Positions 5,521 through 6,917 of a DNA stretch of 6,917 nucleotides are shown piece by piece. A program made the translations under genes and the position numbers. Under the pieces are notes generated by a model. That model ran no database searches and had not been told where the DNA came from. It saw nothing but the letters and a program-made list of their open reading frames with translations. The first letter of the stretch is position 1. Each line of letters starts with the position of its first letter. This DNA is from Campylobacter sp. UBA1713 (lineage in GTDB: Bacteria > Campylobacterota > Campylobacteria > Campylobacterales > Campylobacteraceae). Location: contig DCIZ01000009.1 of assembly GCA_002317305.1 (NCBI GenBank), positions 1 to 6,917 of the forward strand. The letters are read 5' to 3'.

Positions 5521-6654
5521 TTATTTTTTAATGATTCCATACGCAGCGTGCGCAGCTATAGCGATGCCAGTAACGGCTAGAATTCCCACGCCTATCTTGT
5601 CCGTAAATTTGTCTACACCACCAAAAGGCGTGTCAAATTTTCTCTGTGCCAAAGGACTCTCAAAAGGTCCCATCGTGTCCCAAAAGTCAGGCTCTGAACA
5701 TCCTATGCACCCGTGTCCTGCTTGGATAGGCCAGCTAGTGTGTGCGTTGAAACGCTCTTGTGAACAGTTGTTAAATGTATAAGGTCCTTTGCAGCCCATC
5801 TTGTAGAGGCAGTAGCCCTGTTTTGCACCCTCGTCGCCAAAACTTTGGACAAACTCGCCCGCATCAAAGTGTCCACGTCTCTCGCACAAGTCGTGGATGC
5901 GTCTGCCATAAGCCCACTTTGGTCTGTTAAAGGCATCAAGTGCTGGAAGTGTGCCAAACAAGATGTAGTGAAGGACGTTACCGACTATGTTTTTCTCGCT
6001 TGGCGGACAGCCTGGGACGTTTATGACTGGTTTGTTTGTGATCTTTGAAAGTGGCGCTGCGTTTGACGGATTTGGGCGTGCTGCTTGAACGCCACCAAAG
6101 CTAGAACACGTGCCGATGGCAAAGATGGCTGCTGCGTTTTCACACGCTGCTAGTGCGTGCTCGCGTCCTGTTTTGCCTTTTGGACCAACAGTCAAATACA
6201 TCTCTGTCGCACCAGTTGGCGTGCCGCCTTCGACCATCAAGATGTAGTTGTTTTTGTATTTTTCTATGGCGTTTTCTAGATTCTCCTCTGCCTGCCAGCC
6301 AGAAGCTGCCATGATAGTCTCATGATACTCTAAACTAATGTAGTCAAAGATGAGCGACTCCACGCTTGGCGCATCCACACGCAAAAGCGACTCGCTACAC
6401 CCTGTGCACTCTGCCATGTGTAGCCACACGACAGGCAAGCGGTCAGAAAGCTCCGCTGCTTTTGCCACACTCGGCGCAAAGCTCGCTGGCAACGCCAAAA
6501 ACGCCGTCATGGCACTCGCCCACTTCATAAAATCTCGCCTAGAAATTCCACGCTCTGAAAGCAGTTTCGCGATTCCGCCTTCGTGCTTAAAAGCCGCCAT
6601 CTCCTCAAAATGTTTGAGCCTTCGCCCGACACTTTCCAAAAGATCTTTTTTCAT
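5521..6654 (-). CDS. hydA: Ni/Fe-hydrogenase small (Fe-S) subunit HydA with Tat signal
   Basis: HydA carries the iron-sulphur relay from the Ni-Fe site to HydC. Residues 38-44 read SRRDFMK, a twin-arginine motif, followed by a hydrophobic stretch and a likely cleavage site after AKA (about 66). Cluster ligands are visible. The proximal 4Fe-4S cluster uses C83, C86, C183 and C216. The distal 4Fe-4S cluster uses H254, C257, C282 and C288. The medial 3Fe-4S cluster uses C297, C316 and C319. A C-terminal hydrophobic helix (about 354-374) anchors the subunit in the membrane beside HydC. The proximal region reads CTGC and GTCSSFGG, so it lacks the two extra cysteines of oxygen-tolerant hydrogenases, and a standard oxygen-sensitive enzyme is expected. 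At 377 residues it has the usual length for the membrane-bound group 1 type. AAGGA lies about 8 bases before the ATG. It is the first gene of the operon. Confidence 0.97.
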   Translation of the reverse strand: MKKDLLESVGRRLKHFEEMAAFKHEGGIAKLLSERGISRRDFMKWASAMTAFLALPASFAPSVAKAAELSDRLPVVWLHMAECTGCSESLLRVDAPSVESLIFDYISLEYHETIMAASGWQAEENLENAIEKYKNNYILMVEGGTPTGATEMYLTVGPKGKTGREHALAACENAAAIFAIGTCSSFGGVQAARPNPSNAAPLSKITNKPVINVPGCPPSEKNIVGNVLHYILFGTLPALDAFNRPKWAYGRRIHDLCERRGHFDAGEFVQSFGDEGAKQGYCLYKMGCKGPYTFNNCSQERFNAHTSWPIQAGHGCIGCSEPDFWDTMGPFESPLAQRKFDTPFGGVDKFTDKIGVGILAVTGIAIAAHAAYGIIKK

Positions 6655-6691
6655 CTAATGTCCTTGAAGTTAAATTTGAAAAAATCTGACA

Positions 6692-6725
6692 ATTATATTT
6701 AAAGTTTGTGAATTTTAAGCTTAAA
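6692..6725 (-). promoter_or_regulatory. Probable hydA promoter with palindrome over the -35 position
   Basis: On the minus strand a perfect TATAAT lies at 6697-6692 within AAATATAATTG, placing the transcription start near 6685 and giving a leader of about 30 bases before hydA. No canonical -35 is present, as is usual in Campylobacter. A perfect 12-bp palindrome, TTTAAGCTTAAA (6714-6725), covers the -35 position and could be an operator. It is AT-rich, so chance is quite possible. No regulator motif that I can name was seen. Confidence 0.6.
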
Positions 6726-6836
6726 GATTCGGGTTAATTTGTTAAATTTGGTGATAAATTTAAATTTAGTTTTGTAGTAGTTTAAAAAAGGTTAATTTTA
6801 TCTCTTTTATGCTAAAAGCTGAAAGCGAAGTGCGTT

Positions 6837-6869
6837 CGGAAAACGGAAAACGGAGTGCAGAGTGCGTTC
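6837..6869. repeat. Short repeats upstream of hydA
   Basis: CGGAAAA occurs twice in tandem with a partial third copy (6837-6854). AGTGCGTTC occurs at 6829-6837 and again at 6861-6869, enclosing the tandem. No gene lies in 6655-6917. Apart from the hydA promoter, this G+C-richer patch and the edge repeat at 6897 are its only notable contents. Confidence 0.55.
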
Positions 6870-6896
6870 AAATGCGGAAATTTGCGAGTAGTCTTT

Positions 6897-6917
6897 AGGG
6901 CATCTCTAAAAACCAGT
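6897..6917. mobile_element. Terminus of a second MITE-like copy, cut by the window edge
   Basis: AGGGCATCTCTAAAAACCAG begins at 6897 and matches the terminal inverted repeat of the 248-423 element, with one change (C for T in the AAAACTAG part). The match runs to the edge of the window, so the rest of the copy is presumed to lie beyond it. Being identical over about 17 bases and followed by a matching AGT, it is very unlikely to be chance. Confidence 0.7.

Noticed and set aside
5703..5957. Open frame on the minus strand inside hydA, and forward-strand frames at 5531-5782, 5845-6048 and 6350-6658
   Set aside because: They lie within the well-supported hydA gene, show no family resemblance and are explained as alternate-frame openings.
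5521..6654. Oxygen-tolerant hydrogenase
   Set aside because: The proximal cluster region has CTGC and GG where oxygen-tolerant enzymes carry two additional cysteines.

Overview
The window looks like Campylobacterota, most likely Campylobacter. Three things point there: a Wolinella/Campylobacter-type hydABC hydrogenase operon, promoters that consist of a TATAAT box in T-rich DNA without a clear -35, and very frequent AAATTT words. The hydrogenase genes are clearly richer in G+C than the genes at 467-1682. This would fit one of the medium-GC oral Campylobacter species, but the species cannot be fixed from the sequence.

Layout from left to right. Positions 1-131 hold a promoter for a forward tRNA-Glu(TTC) at 132-206. 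Next comes a MITE-like imperfect palindrome (248-423). Positions 467-2690 hold four closely spaced genes on the minus strand. In transcription order they are a class II Fic AMP-transferase, a DUF3990 protein of the ADP-ribosyltransferase type, an 81-residue protein of unknown function, and a 154-residue protein joining a DUF3791-like domain to an SH3-like (DUF2693-like) domain. An intrinsic terminator (2701-2753) separates this cassette from the hydrogenase operon. That operon occupies 2778-6654 on the minus strand in the order hydA, hydB, hydC. The last 260 bases hold the hydA promoter and, at the window edge, what appears to be the end of a second copy of the palindromic element.

How the genes work together. 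HydA (Fe-S small subunit, Tat signal) and HydB (Ni-Fe large subunit) form the periplasmic uptake hydrogenase. HydC, a four-helix di-heme cytochrome b, anchors it and passes electrons to menaquinone, so the operon supports hydrogen-driven respiration. The adjacent cassette has no metabolic link to this. It pairs two protein-modifying enzyme folds (Fic and ART) with small partner-like proteins and is best read as an accessory toxin-antitoxin, conflict or defence locus. That reading is inference.

Two kinds of short palindromic repeat occur. One lies beside the cassette, with a probable second copy upstream of hydA. The other lies in an unusually wide gap between hydB and hydC. The maturation protease gene hydD, which usually follows hydC, is not present here.
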